A stretch of DNA of 18,041 nt, taken from Deltaproteobacteria bacterium (GTDB lineage: Bacteria; Desulfobacterota_B; Binatia; UBA9968). Location of the stretch: positions 1 through 18,041 of the forward strand of contig JAPUHZ010000302.1 in the NCBI GenBank assembly GCA_027297485.1, given 5' to 3'. The position numbers and the translations under genes were made by a program. This document shows, piece after piece, positions 1 through 5,852 of this stretch; the stretch's first letter is position 1; every line of letters begins with the position of its first letter. The notes beneath the pieces are model-generated. The model did no database searches, had not been told where the DNA came from, and saw nothing but the letters and a program-made list of their open reading frames with translations.

Positions 1-1433
1 ATCGCCTCTCGGATCTCCTCTTCGGTCATGATATTCCGCTGCGGGCCGATTTTATAAGGTTCGTATCCCAGCTCTTCAGCCTGCTTGATGGAATCGAAAA
101 CCGCCAATTCTCCGTGCCTGAGCCACTCCCGCACAGTATCCGCCAGCGTGATATCGTATGGACAATACCTTCTCGACTTCGTATGGCCCATATACTGAAC
201 TTTGAGCTGATGATCACAGTAGAAACATCTTAAGATCAGTCCGCCTCCCGGGCCGGTGAAAAGCATCACGAACCTGGGATTCGTGGAGCTGCTCTCAGAG
301 CGGGTGACACAATTGGAGTTGGAACATTGCGGGCCGATCGGCTCAGGACTCTCATAGAGGGGAACCCTTTTCCGTGTCGTGTGCGCCTTCCCGCTTTCCA
401 ACGCATCAAACAGGAACTTGAGTAGCGCCATCCGGATCGGGACCCCATAGGCAGCCTGTTTAAAGTAAATTCCCCGACGATCCTTGTCGACCTCACGAGA
501 GAGCTCATCCACGCGCGGCAGGGGGTGCATCACCACCGTATTTTTGAAGCGCCTCTCCTTGAGAAATCTCTCGCCTATTCTAGGATAGTCTTCGTCAGCT
601 CCCGTTCTTCCTTTCTTCATCCGCTCTTTTTGCATTCGGGTGACATAGAAGGCGTCAAACTTGACTCCGGAGAGCATTTTTGTCAATCGGTTTTGAATAT
701 CCGCATCCATCTGGGTAAAAAGCGCCAACTGATGAGGCTGACTGGGAGTCAAATAGACGGCGTCGGTCTCCGTAACCACGGTCTGAAGATCATTCGAGGA
801 CGCCGGGGCTAAACTGTAATGGTATTCCGTTTCCAGCTTTTCAATAACGTATTGGGGAAGCTCCATCCCACTTGCCGCTAAGGTGACTACGTGGACTCCA
901 AACCGTGCCAAGGCATAGACCAAGGAATGGATGGCCCTCCCGTGCTTGAGGTCCCCGCAAATGACCACGGTCATTCCTTTTAGCTCGCCCTTCTCCTTCT
1001 TCAAGGTATAGAGGTCACAAAGGGTTTGGGTCGGATGTTCGTGACTCCCATCTCCTGCATTGACTATAGGGACCTCGGCATACTCCGCCATGGCCTGCAC
1101 CGCCCCATCCCAGTGATGGCGAATGACCAGGATGTCGGCATAGCTTGAGACAACCCTAGCCGTATCAGCGATGCTCTCCCCCTTGGCAGCAGAGGAGGAC
1201 TTCATGTCGGCACAACTGATGACAGATCCTCCCAGCCGCTGCATTGCGGATTCAAAAGAGAGGCGCGTCCTAGTGCTTGGCTCGTAAAACAGAGTAGCCA
1301 TGATTTTCCCCGTGTAGACCCTTGGCTCCGGACCGGTACGGTCCAGAGCCACCATGGTGTCGGCGAGATCAAAGATCTCTTCGATCTCTTGATCGCTGAG
1401 ATCTGCGACGGTTATCAGATCCCGCTTTTTCAA
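1..1433 (-). CDS. pyrB: Aspartate carbamoyltransferase with fused PyrI-type zinc domain (3' end beyond window)
   Basis: Catalyses carbamoyl phosphate plus L-aspartate to N-carbamoyl-aspartate, the committed step of cytoplasmic pyrimidine synthesis. The frame is open from a TTG at 1433 to the left edge, 477 codons so far. TTG is chosen because GAGAGG lies just upstream and the family N-terminus (KKRDLITVADLS) starts there. Visible family motifs are FYEPSTRTRLSFE (residues 49-61, carbamoyl-phosphate loop) and HPLPRVDE (302-309). The catalytic fold should end near residue 348. After a linker of about 20 residues comes CSNSNC (C370, C375) and CFYC (C403, C406). This is the four-cysteine zinc domain of the separate E. 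coli regulatory chain PyrI, which has CPNSNC and CKYC. The PyrI allosteric nucleotide-binding domain is absent. A further tail of about 70 residues has no domain I recognise. It follows pyrR by 43 bases and is surely co-transcribed with it. Confidence 0.93.
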   Translation of the reverse strand, partial: MKKRDLITVADLSDQEIEEIFDLADTMVALDRTGPEPRVYTGKIMATLFYEPSTRTRLSFESAMQRLGGSVISCADMKSSSAAKGESIADTARVVSSYADILVIRHHWDGAVQAMAEYAEVPIVNAGDGSHEHPTQTLCDLYTLKKEKGELKGMTVVICGDLKHGRAIHSLVYALARFGVHVVTLAASGMELPQYVIEKLETEYHYSLAPASSNDLQTVVTETDAVYLTPSQPHQLALFTQMDADIQNRLTKMLSGVKFDAFYVTRMQKERMKKGRTGADEDYPRIGERFLKERRFKNTVVMHPLPRVDELSREVDKDRRGIYFKQAAYGVPIRMALLKFLFDALESGKAHTTRKRVPLYESPEPIGPQCSNSNCVTRSESSSTNPRFVMLFTGPGGGLILRCFYCDHQLKVQYMGHTKSRRYCPYDITLADTVREWLRHGELAVFDSIKQAEELGYEPYKIGPQRNIMTEEEIREA

Positions 1434-1476
1434 GGGATACCTCTCTTTAAATATCCTTGCCGGGACAAAGCGTTCG

Positions 1477-2019
1477 TCATTGGCTACTCGTCACCGTTAC
1501 CCGGTCAGCTCCATCTGATTCTTGAAGCAGGACATTGACCCTCTCCGAATCTGCTACCTGAACATTTTTTCCCACAATGTCCGACTTGATCGGCAGCTCT
1601 CTGTCTCCTCGGTCGACTAAAATAGCAACTAGGATTTTCTTAGGCTTCCCCAAATGGCCCAGCAGATCCAAAGCCGCACGTATGGTGCGTCCCGTATAAA
1701 TCACGTCATCGACCAAAATTACTGTCTTGTCATCCACGGAGGCGGGCGCTTCCATGGAGGGCGGATTAGTCGGCGTCTCGCCTTTTCCTCGGTCGTCGCG
1801 GTAAGGAGTGACATCGATGATGCCTACATGAGGGGCATTGCCGCTTAGTGTTTCTATTTTTTGAGCTATTCTTCGAACCAGGTAGGCTCCGCGAGACCGG
1901 ATCCCGATCAAGGCAAGCTCTTCTATATCGCCGGATTTCTCTATGATCTCATGCGCCATCCGGCCGATAATCCGCTGAACCTCCTCAGCTTCAAATAAAG
2001 TCTGTTTTTTCTGTTCCAT
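1477..2019 (-). CDS. pyrR: PyrR, pyr operon RNA-binding regulator / uracil phosphoribosyltransferase
   Basis: Bifunctional protein of the type I phosphoribosyltransferase fold. It binds a hairpin in pyr mRNA leaders when UMP/UTP is high, and usually also has uracil phosphoribosyltransferase activity. The PRPP motif VILVDDVIYTGRT is at residues 100-112. The segments RSRGAYLVRRIA (41-52) and DVTPYRDD (69-76) are typical of PyrR, and the length (180 aa) is normal. I start at the ATG at 2019 rather than the in-frame TTG at 2025, because the TTG lies in the U-run of the leader terminator. No good ribosome binding site precedes the ATG; the nearest G-rich stretch is the terminator stem itself. Translation may therefore depend on the leader ORF that ends 25 bases upstream. 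First gene of the pyrR-pyrB operon. Confidence 0.95.
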   Translation of the reverse strand: MEQKKQTLFEAEEVQRIIGRMAHEIIEKSGDIEELALIGIRSRGAYLVRRIAQKIETLSGNAPHVGIIDVTPYRDDRGKGETPTNPPSMEAPASVDDKTVILVDDVIYTGRTIRAALDLLGHLGKPKKILVAILVDRGDRELPIKSDIVGKNVQVADSERVNVLLQESDGADRVTVTSSQ

Positions 2020-2023
2020 AGGC

Positions 2024-2044
2024 AAAAAAAGACCCCCACGGGGT
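2024..2044 (-). terminator. Intrinsic terminator/attenuator in the pyr leader
   Basis: ACCCC, GTG, GGGGT forms a 5-bp, nearly all G-C stem (2044-2040 with 2036-2032), followed by C and seven T (2030-2024). The stem is short but GC-rich with a good U-run. It lies between the leader ORF and the pyrR start, so it is an attenuator rather than a gene-end terminator. Confidence 0.65.
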
Positions 2045-2094
2045 TACCGAGGAGGTATTTGAGCGAGCGCAATTAATCTGTTTTTATTCTTCAT
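2044..2094 (-). CDS. 16-aa pyr leader peptide
   Basis: The ORF reads MKNKNRLIALAQIPPR and stops with TAA at 2046-2044. The ribosome binding site GGGAAGGG lies 4-5 bases upstream, inside the PyrR loop. The stop codon touches the first base of the terminator stem, so a ribosome finishing the ORF would cover the hairpin. It is identical in the second repeat copy. Its role is likely control rather than the peptide itself, as with pyrL of enterobacteria. No codon run suggests amino-acid sensing. Confidence 0.65.
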   Translation of the reverse strand: MKNKNRLIALAQIPPR

Positions 2095-2098
2095 AGTA

Positions 2099-2120
2099 CC
2101 CTTCCCAATCTCACAGGACT
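2099..2120 (-). promoter_or_regulatory. PyrR-binding RNA hairpin overlapping the leader ribosome binding site
   Basis: The transcript reads AGUC, CUGUGA, GAUU, GGGAAGGG. AGUC pairs with GAUU (one G-U) and closes the hexaloop CUGUGA, which fits the CNGNGA consensus known for PyrR-binding loops. The purine-rich GGGAAGGG on the 3' side corresponds to the conserved internal bulge. The same purines lie 4-5 bases before the leader AUG and are its Shine-Dalgarno. PyrR bound here would be expected to block leader translation. The loop match is seen in the sequence; the regulatory effect is inferred. Confidence 0.8.
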
Positions 2121-2140
2121 GAGTTAAAAGGCTTATCCTC

Positions 2141-2169
2141 CATATATGCCCTTAGCGTACGAAAGTCAA
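2141..2169 (-). promoter_or_regulatory. pyrR-pyrB promoter (sigma-70 type)
   Basis: On the minus strand TTGACT (2169-2164) is followed by a 17-bp spacer and TATATG (2146-2141). This is a strong housekeeping promoter match, and the expected start falls near 2134. It gives an untranslated leader of roughly 115 nt holding the PyrR hairpin, a short ORF and a terminator. Confidence 0.8.
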
Positions 2170-2200
2170 GGGGAAAGTTGAACGGGATTGTCCTATTGAT

Positions 2201-2328
2201 TTGAATATTAGCATACCCCGCGGCTAGCCGCGGGCACATAAGCGATGGGGTTTCCAAAGGGGAGAAGCGGCAGCTCTTCCCTTTGGTCGACCTCGGGGTT
2301 TCAATCCCCGTGGTCGATATAATTTGAT
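2201..2328. repeat. Structured interspersed repeat, copy A (three hairpins)
   Basis: About 90% identical to 10534-10675 outside indels. It contains three successive hairpins. The first is the perfect 18-bp palindrome CCCGCGGCTAGCCGCGGG (2217-2234). The second is a 12-bp stem, 2254-2265 with 2275-2286, with a 9-nt loop. The third pairs TCGACC and CGGGG with CCCCG and GGTCGA (2287-2317) around a 7-nt loop and one T-T mismatch. No protein is coded. It lies between the toxin-antitoxin-like pair and the pyr promoter. The family is unknown to me. Confidence 0.85.
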
Positions 2329-2468
2329 TTGCTCAAGCCAAACGGCGATGAGATGCCCTACAACAATATTTTCTCACAAGTCAAGAACTAATGCTTGACA
2401 CCCCACCCCACCTGTTCACTCCCTCCGGATGTAGCACTGCAAGGCCTGACCCCTCCCGTAATCCTAGA
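2329..2468. other. Intergenic stretch without recognised features
   Basis: It lies downstream of the zinc-finger gene on the minus strand. I see no good hairpin with a T-run and no supported reading frame. Confidence 0.5.
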
Positions 2469-2723
2469 TCACGCAGAGGCCTTTCTTTCCTGGAAATAGA
2501 TCAAGGGGAAAGACACTCTTTCCTTGACATGAGGTCCCTGTTTGGCGAGTTGCCGCATCCTTTTGGCCACATGTCCTTCATAATACCGCTCGCCACACTT
2601 TTGACAGACATAGGCAGGGACACTCTCCATTACGACAAGACTTTTCCCAACTCGATAATACTCCCGTACGAGTCTGGATCGGAGCTTGCCTTCCAAGCAA
2701 AAATCGCAACGATCCCCTTCCAT
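2469..2723 (-). CDS. YgiT-type zinc finger protein (probable antitoxin)
   Basis: 84-aa protein with CDFC (C6, C9) near its start and CQKC (C40, C43), the zinc ribbon of the N-terminal half of MqsA/YgiT antitoxins. The central SVPAYVCQKCGERYYEG is typical. A C-terminal helix-turn-helix of full MqsA is not evident, so autoregulation through this protein is uncertain. I choose the ATG at 2723 because GGGAGG lies 8 bases upstream. The longer frame from 2759 would overlap the preceding gene and lacks such a site. It sits 22 bases after the DUF4258 gene, the usual order for this pair. Antitoxin function is inferred from family and context. Confidence 0.8.
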   Translation of the reverse strand: MEGDRCDFCLEGKLRSRLVREYYRVGKSLVVMESVPAYVCQKCGERYYEGHVAKRMRQLAKQGPHVKERVSFPLIYFQERKASA

Positions 2724-2745
2724 TGATATATCCTCCCTGATCTCC

Positions 2746-3027
2746 TTATTTTGCCTCATACACGGTAATAACTACCAGCGATTCTTGCGTATCAGAAAAT
2801 CGACACACTACTCTCAAAAGCCTCATATCCCGTGCTGCGCCTTCGACAGTATACTTTCGTCGCCCTAGCCGATCTCTTTGCCTACGAACTATTCGACCTG
2901 TTATTAGCGCCTGCTCAAAGTCATCCTCCTCAAATCCTTCATTCATCATCTCATCAATTGCATGAAACGTTAAGACATACTGCCCGCTTCGAACCTTATC
3001 TCGAATTCGGTCTATAATCCGCCGCAT
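2746..3027 (-). CDS. DUF4258-domain protein (probable toxin of a MqsR-like pair)
   Basis: 93-aa protein, with RIRDKVRSGQYVLTFHAIDEMMNEGF (residues 7-32) and RRKYTVEGAARDMRLLRVVCRF being typical of DUF4258. This small family is often encoded directly before YgiT-type zinc-finger proteins and has a BrnT/RelE-like fold. H22 in the TFHAIDEM motif is a common conserved position. The start at 3027 has only AGG directly before it, so initiation may be weak; the N-terminus nevertheless agrees with the family. It is probably co-transcribed with the zinc-finger gene downstream. The nearest upstream promoter is that of pyr leader copy 2, about 340 bases away. RNase toxicity is not shown by the sequence. 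Confidence 0.78.
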   Translation of the reverse strand: MRRIIDRIRDKVRSGQYVLTFHAIDEMMNEGFEEDDFEQALITGRIVRRQRDRLGRRKYTVEGAARDMRLLRVVCRFSDTQESLVVITVYEAK

Positions 3028-3140
3028 CCTATTTGCTCAAAAGGCCGCACGACGACGCATTACCTGCTCCTGCGGAAGGCTGAAGCTAGTGCGATCACTT
3101 CTCCGACTCTCGTGTTGGGATTTGATTAATTCTCCTGAGT

Positions 3141-3239
3141 TTAGACAGTTTTATGCGATAAGAGGCGACCCAACAAGCGTTTTTTATGAGAAGTAGTAGC
3201 TGAGTTGCCAATGCAGTAGAATTTGTCTTTCCATTCCAT
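3141..3239 (-). CDS. Short frame (32 aa) running from the duplicated pyrR start codon
   Basis: In leader copy 2 the pyrR start codon and second codon (ATG GAA) are kept, then the sequence diverges into 30 unrelated codons ending in TAA. The peptide resembles nothing I know. It is probably a by-product of the duplication junction, but it would be read by any ribosome that starts where pyrR normally starts. Confidence 0.2.
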   Translation of the reverse strand: MEWKDKFYCIGNSATTSHKKRLLGRLLSHKTV

Positions 3240-3402
3240 AGGCAAAAAAAGACCCCCACGGGGTTACCGAGGAGGTATTTGAGCGAGCGCAATTAATCTG
3301 TTTTTATTCTTCATAGTGCCCTTCCCAATCTCACAGGACTGAGTTAAAAGGCTTATCCTGCATATATGCCTTTAGCGTACGAAAGTCAAGGGGAAAGTTG
3401 AA
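3234..3402 (-). repeat. 169-bp direct repeat, copy 2 (orphan pyr promoter and PyrR leader)
   Basis: 98% identical to 2014-2182. It keeps an intact TTGACT / 17 bp / TATATG promoter (3389-3361), the CUGUGA PyrR loop (3340-3319), the 16-codon leader ORF (3314-3264, identical peptide) and the terminator (3264-3244). The substitution at 3318 falls just beyond the paired part of the loop. It is not followed by pyrR. The first recognisable genes downstream are the DUF4258/zinc-finger pair. Confidence 0.97.
3361..3389 (-). promoter_or_regulatory. Duplicated pyr promoter (copy 2)
   Basis: TTGACT (3389-3384), 17-bp spacer, TATATG (3366-3361), identical boxes to copy 1. The base just after the -10 box differs (3360). 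It should be active, and its transcript would cross leader copy 2 and, if not terminated, the toxin-antitoxin-like genes. Confidence 0.75.
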
Positions 3403-3488
3403 GGTAATGGAGTGGTTTGTTAAAGTCGAGAACAATCAAAACTGCTCTGAAGGACCAAAAGCTTCCCAAAATTCCCTCCGACTCACGA

Positions 3489-3662
3489 CTATCTCAAGGC
3501 CTTCCGTTGAACCCGCAACTTAAAACAGAGATACAAGACGAACCAAATGGTCATGAACATCCAGGCCATTAATATACTGTTCCTATCAGGCATTAGGAAA
3601 GGCAGCACAAATGCCAACGCTATGTAGACCAAGGCTGATACGACCCACGAAACTTTGTTCAT
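3489..3662 (-). CDS. Small two-helix membrane protein (57 aa), function unknown
   Basis: MNKVSWVVSALVYIALAFVL opens the first hydrophobic segment (residues about 5-24). A short polar loop (PDRNS) and a second segment (about 30-47) follow, and the end is basic (KLRVQRKALR). The ribosome binding site AGGAGG, 8 bases before the ATG, is among the best in the window and strongly supports a real gene. The basic tail predicts a cytoplasmic C-terminus. I do not recognise the family. It lies upstream of the duplicated pyr promoter on the same strand. Confidence 0.7.
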   Translation of the reverse strand: MNKVSWVVSALVYIALAFVLPFLMPDRNSILMAWMFMTIWFVLYLCFKLRVQRKALR

Positions 3663-3998
3663 AAGCATTTCCTCCTACCTCCACTTAGAGCAACTTTAAT
3701 GCCAACCTAAAAGCCTTGATTTCTCAACCTTTAGGGGGGCCCTTCTGGACGCTTTCTGTCCGTATTCGCCGCATTTCGTCACCGATGGATCACTGTACTT
3801 TCGATTCGGTGAAGGTGTCCACTTCAACGGATTTACTATATAGGAATTTTAGGGCTATAAATATCAGGGAGAGATAGATTCAAAGCTTTACTTTTGGGAG
3901 TCCATCAGTGAGACGTTAGATATCTCAAAAACAAGTTCCTATAACTCATCTAAATTCGTAAAACGTGGGGAAAAGCCGGTCACGAAACGTGTGTCGGG
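3663..3998. other. Intergenic region, 336 bp, nothing recognised
   Basis: It lies between the lipoprotein gene and the 57-aa membrane protein gene. Apart from the AGGAGG site of the latter at its left edge I see no supported ORF, RNA gene or terminator. It must contain the promoter of the small membrane protein unless that gene is read through from the lipoprotein. Confidence 0.5.
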
Positions 3999-4460
3999 CT
4001 AACGAATCCACCAAATCACGTGGCTGACTTTGCCCAGCGGATTCTTTGCGGACACGTAAAACCCGATCAGCTGATAGTAATGAACCAGCATATCCACGTG
4101 TTGCCCGCTTTTACTAAATCTCCCCTTAGGCACCGTCAGGACCCTTCGAGCGCCACCGTATATTCTCTCAATTTCCTCTATCGTTGGCGCTCTCCCCGCT
4201 GGCACCTCGTGAATCACCAATCGCGCTCCCGGCATTGCAGCCAGCCTTTTCACCTCTGCTCTTAGACGCCGCACCCAATTTTGCGAAAACAGTCTCTCAT
4301 CCGCCAGTATGTCCCGTCCATCAGCCGAATGCTCCCTAACCGCCACGGCCCTCGACGTCTCCTTAACCTCCTCCACCACTATCTCCACCTTCCTACTGAC
4401 ACACCCAGACGCCAGAACCGCCCACGCCACCACCAAGTTAAAGAGCTTCAATCGCGCCAT
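3999..4460 (-). CDS. Predicted lipoprotein, function unknown
   Basis: 153 aa. The N-terminus has basic residues (ARLK), a hydrophobic stretch and the lipobox LASGC with C20 as the lipidation site. D/S rules cannot be used reliably here, so inner versus outer membrane placement is open. The mature part is charged and soluble, with a proline/glycine-rich middle (EVPAGRAPTIEEIERIYGGARRVLTVPKGRF), and ends in HVIWWIR. No family is recognised. I start at the ATG at 4460, with GGAGG 4-5 bases upstream; a GTG directly before it (4463) is a less likely start. It appears to be a single gene. Confidence 0.75.
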   Translation of the reverse strand: MARLKLFNLVVAWAVLASGCVSRKVEIVVEEVKETSRAVAVREHSADGRDILADERLFSQNWVRRLRAEVKRLAAMPGARLVIHEVPAGRAPTIEEIERIYGGARRVLTVPKGRFSKSGQHVDMLVHYYQLIGFYVSAKNPLGKVSHVIWWIR

Positions 4461-4569
4461 CACCCCTCCGGCGATCGATGAATCACGGAGTCAATAAACA
4501 GGTCAAACCTAAGCTTTTGAGATTTTAAACTACCTAGTAGTGGCGATGCAAGAAAATTCTAGAGGCTGG

Positions 4570-4605
4570 TGAGACAGGATGAGATAAAATGAGACGATTT
4601 GAGAC
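4570..4605. repeat. Four TGAGAY hexamers at exact 10-bp spacing
   Basis: TGAGAC at 4570, TGAGAT at 4580, TGAGAC at 4590 and TGAGAC at 4600, separated by AGGA, AAAA and GATT. The period matches one turn of the helix, so all four present the same face. They lie 110-145 bp upstream of the lipoprotein start. They could be a protein-binding array or a decayed microsatellite. Confidence 0.6.
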
Positions 4606-4667
4606 GCGAAGTTTTAACTACTCGAATTTCACAGCCTACCCATCACCCTCCGCAATCAGTGTCCTAA

Positions 4668-4745
4668 TGTAAAGGCTGAGCCGCCGAGTCACGCCCATCG
4701 AGAGGCAAGACGAAGGACGGATCAAGTCCGTTGTTAGGGTTAGCC
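4668..4745 (-). repeat. Possible degenerate attC site after the second GNAT gene
   Basis: Just after the GNAT stop codon the minus strand has GGCTAAC and CCCTAAC, each one mismatch from the RYYYAAC core. GGCTCAGCC and CATTAGGA follow about 60-70 bases later. The position and orientation are right for the attC of this cassette, but the far core is poor and the stem is weak. Confidence 0.3.
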
Positions 4746-4747
4746 TA

Positions 4748-5200
4748 TCATGGCGCTGCCGTTGTCATTCGGTACTTGACCCCGGTGCGCCCTGTATCTA
4801 CCTCTTCGAGGACTCGAAAGCCCAGCCCTTCGTACAACTCCTTAGCCGGATTCATGTTGAGCACCATGAGTGTGACAGGGATATTTGCTTGCCGCACCTC
4901 CTCCACAATCTCTCGGACGGTCGCTGTGGTGATTCCTCGCCCCTGATATTCTGGGAGAATCTCAATGTGACGGAGGTCGATCTTGGTCGGGTAATGATTC
5001 ACCCCCAAGACGTCAGCATCGTTTCCATCAATCATGATGATTTGATCGGCGCCCGGCTGGAACTGACGGCGCATTTCCGCACGCTCCGCTTTGTCGTCCC
5101 ACCCACGCAGCACTTCGACGTACTTCCGCGTGTTGGTCTCATTGAGCTGGAAGACGAACTCAAAGTCGGCCTCCGTGGATGGCCGGAACGAATATTTCAT
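4748..5200 (-). CDS. GNAT-family N-acetyltransferase
   Basis: 150-aa acetyltransferase of the GNAT fold, transferring acetyl from acetyl-CoA to an unknown amine. The acetyl-CoA loop motif EYQGRGITTATVREIVEE (Q/RxxGxG type) follows the beta-4 strand IDLRHIEILP. The C-terminal NPAKELYEGLGFRVLEE is the classic GNAT end motif. I start at the ATG at 5200, with AAGGA 8 bases upstream. The reading frame continues open to 5365, but that part runs through the attC site and the preceding gene. The gene begins about 30 bp after the attC end, as expected for the next cassette. Substrate cannot be told from the sequence. Confidence 0.88.
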   Translation of the reverse strand: MKYSFRPSTEADFEFVFQLNETNTRKYVEVLRGWDDKAERAEMRRQFQPGADQIIMIDGNDADVLGVNHYPTKIDLRHIEILPEYQGRGITTATVREIVEEVRQANIPVTLMVLNMNPAKELYEGLGFRVLEEVDTGRTGVKYRMTTAAP

Positions 5201-5229
5201 GTGTGTTTCCTTCAACCCACCATACGGCA

Positions 5230-5289
5230 GCCTAACGACACCGCTAACGGGACGGTGAGCCGCGCAGCGGGTCATCGGTACCGTTGAGT
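5230..5289 (-). repeat. attC recombination site (59-base element)
   Basis: On the minus strand the 60-bp element runs from ACTCAAC (RYYYAAC core) to GTTAGGC (GTTRRRY core). In between AACGG pairs with CCGTT, CG with CG, TGA with TCA and CCGC with GCGG, with single unpaired bases and a TGC loop. This is the folded hairpin that integron integrases use. It overlaps the last codons of the upstream GNAT gene and is followed about 30 bp later by the next GNAT start. Confidence 0.75.
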
Positions 5290-5759
5290 GCTTTGCTCGC
5301 CAATTCTTTCTCCATCTTGAAACGCAAGAACTCCACGCCATGCCTAACGGGGCGTTCTTCGTCAATTACATGGAAACCACAGTGCTCAAAGAATGGGCGT
5401 GCAACACAGCTTGAGTCCACCCTAAGTGTGGAGACGCCTTCTGCCCGAGCTTGCTCTTCAAGTACGCCGAGAATTGCTGAGGCGTAGCCACGCCGAGCGT
5501 GTGCTGATCCACAGTAAAGATAGGCCACATGATCTGTGGGGTTGAGTTGGCCGAAAGCCACGAGGGTGTCATCAACTACAGCGCACAGAGTGAGACCCTC
5601 CGATAGGGTCACCCGAAACTCGTCGATATCCTTGGGATGCAATGCCCACACCCGTGTCTGCTCCTCAGTATACCCTTGGCGGCCAAGATTGCGCGCCCCA
5701 TTGCGATAGACTTCAGCCAGAGCCTCAGCATCTGCGGGCGTATACTCTCTCAATTTCAT
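5244..5759 (-). CDS. GNAT-family N-acetyltransferase with attC-encoded tail
   Basis: 171 aa, a GNAT acetyltransferase using acetyl-CoA on an unknown acceptor. The start at the ATG at 5759 is picked because MKLREYTPADAEALAEVYRN is the normal family N-terminus; only GAAGAG precedes it closely, so the ribosome binding site is weak. The acetyl-CoA motif is ARRGYASAILGVLEEQA, and the end motif is RPFFEHCGFHVIDEE. The last 15 or so residues (GTDDPLRGSPSR) are translated from the attC element and the TAG stop lies inside it, a common property of cassette genes. It is oriented with the neighbouring cassettes. A frame upstream from TTG at 5795 is open but less likely. Confidence 0.87.
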   Translation of the reverse strand: MKLREYTPADAEALAEVYRNGARNLGRQGYTEEQTRVWALHPKDIDEFRVTLSEGLTLCAVVDDTLVAFGQLNPTDHVAYLYCGSAHARRGYASAILGVLEEQARAEGVSTLRVDSSCVARPFFEHCGFHVIDEERPVRHGVEFLRFKMEKELASKALNGTDDPLRGSPSR

Positions 5760-5766
5760 CTCTTCA

Positions 5767-5852
5767 GGCGAACGTTTATCCCTCTGAGCCGCCAAGACAA
5801 ACAGGTTGATCTGCCAGAAAACTTTGCCGTCAGCTCCAGCGGCGGGTTACAT
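5767..5852 (-). repeat. Possible attC site after the 79-aa membrane protein gene
   Basis: The minus strand has ATGTAAC (one mismatch to RYYYAAC), with the TAA stop of the upstream gene inside the core. CGTTCGCC follows 80 bases later as a poor second core. GAGC and CAAG blocks can pair across the middle. Position between two cassette-like genes supports it; the sequence alone is weak. Confidence 0.35.

Larger units (their letters stand above)
2014..2182 (-). repeat. 169-bp direct repeat, copy 1 (pyr promoter, leader and first two pyrR codons)
   Basis: Bases 2014-2182 match 3234-3402 at a constant offset of 1220 with no gaps. There are three differences, at 2098, 2140 and 2151 of this copy. 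The repeat runs from about 13 bp upstream of the -35 box through the PyrR hairpin, leader ORF and terminator to the second codon of pyrR. Flanking sequences on both sides are unrelated between the copies. This copy drives the real pyrR gene. Confidence 0.97.

Noticed and set aside
2287..2317. CRISPR-like GGATTGAAAC on the minus strand and a T-arm-like loop in the structured repeat
   Set aside because: No regularly spaced repeats exist, and the loop does not fit the TTCRANY pattern of tRNA. The resemblance is due to the hairpin loop only.
3095..3292. 65-aa minus-strand frame overlapping leader copy 2
   Set aside because: It starts inside the duplicated leader ORF and terminator, has no ribosome binding site, and lies in a different frame from the preserved pyrR start codon.
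5201..5365. N-terminal extension of the second GNAT gene
   Set aside because: The frame is open but passes through the attC site and the upstream gene. The ATG at 5200 has a ribosome binding site and the family N-terminus.
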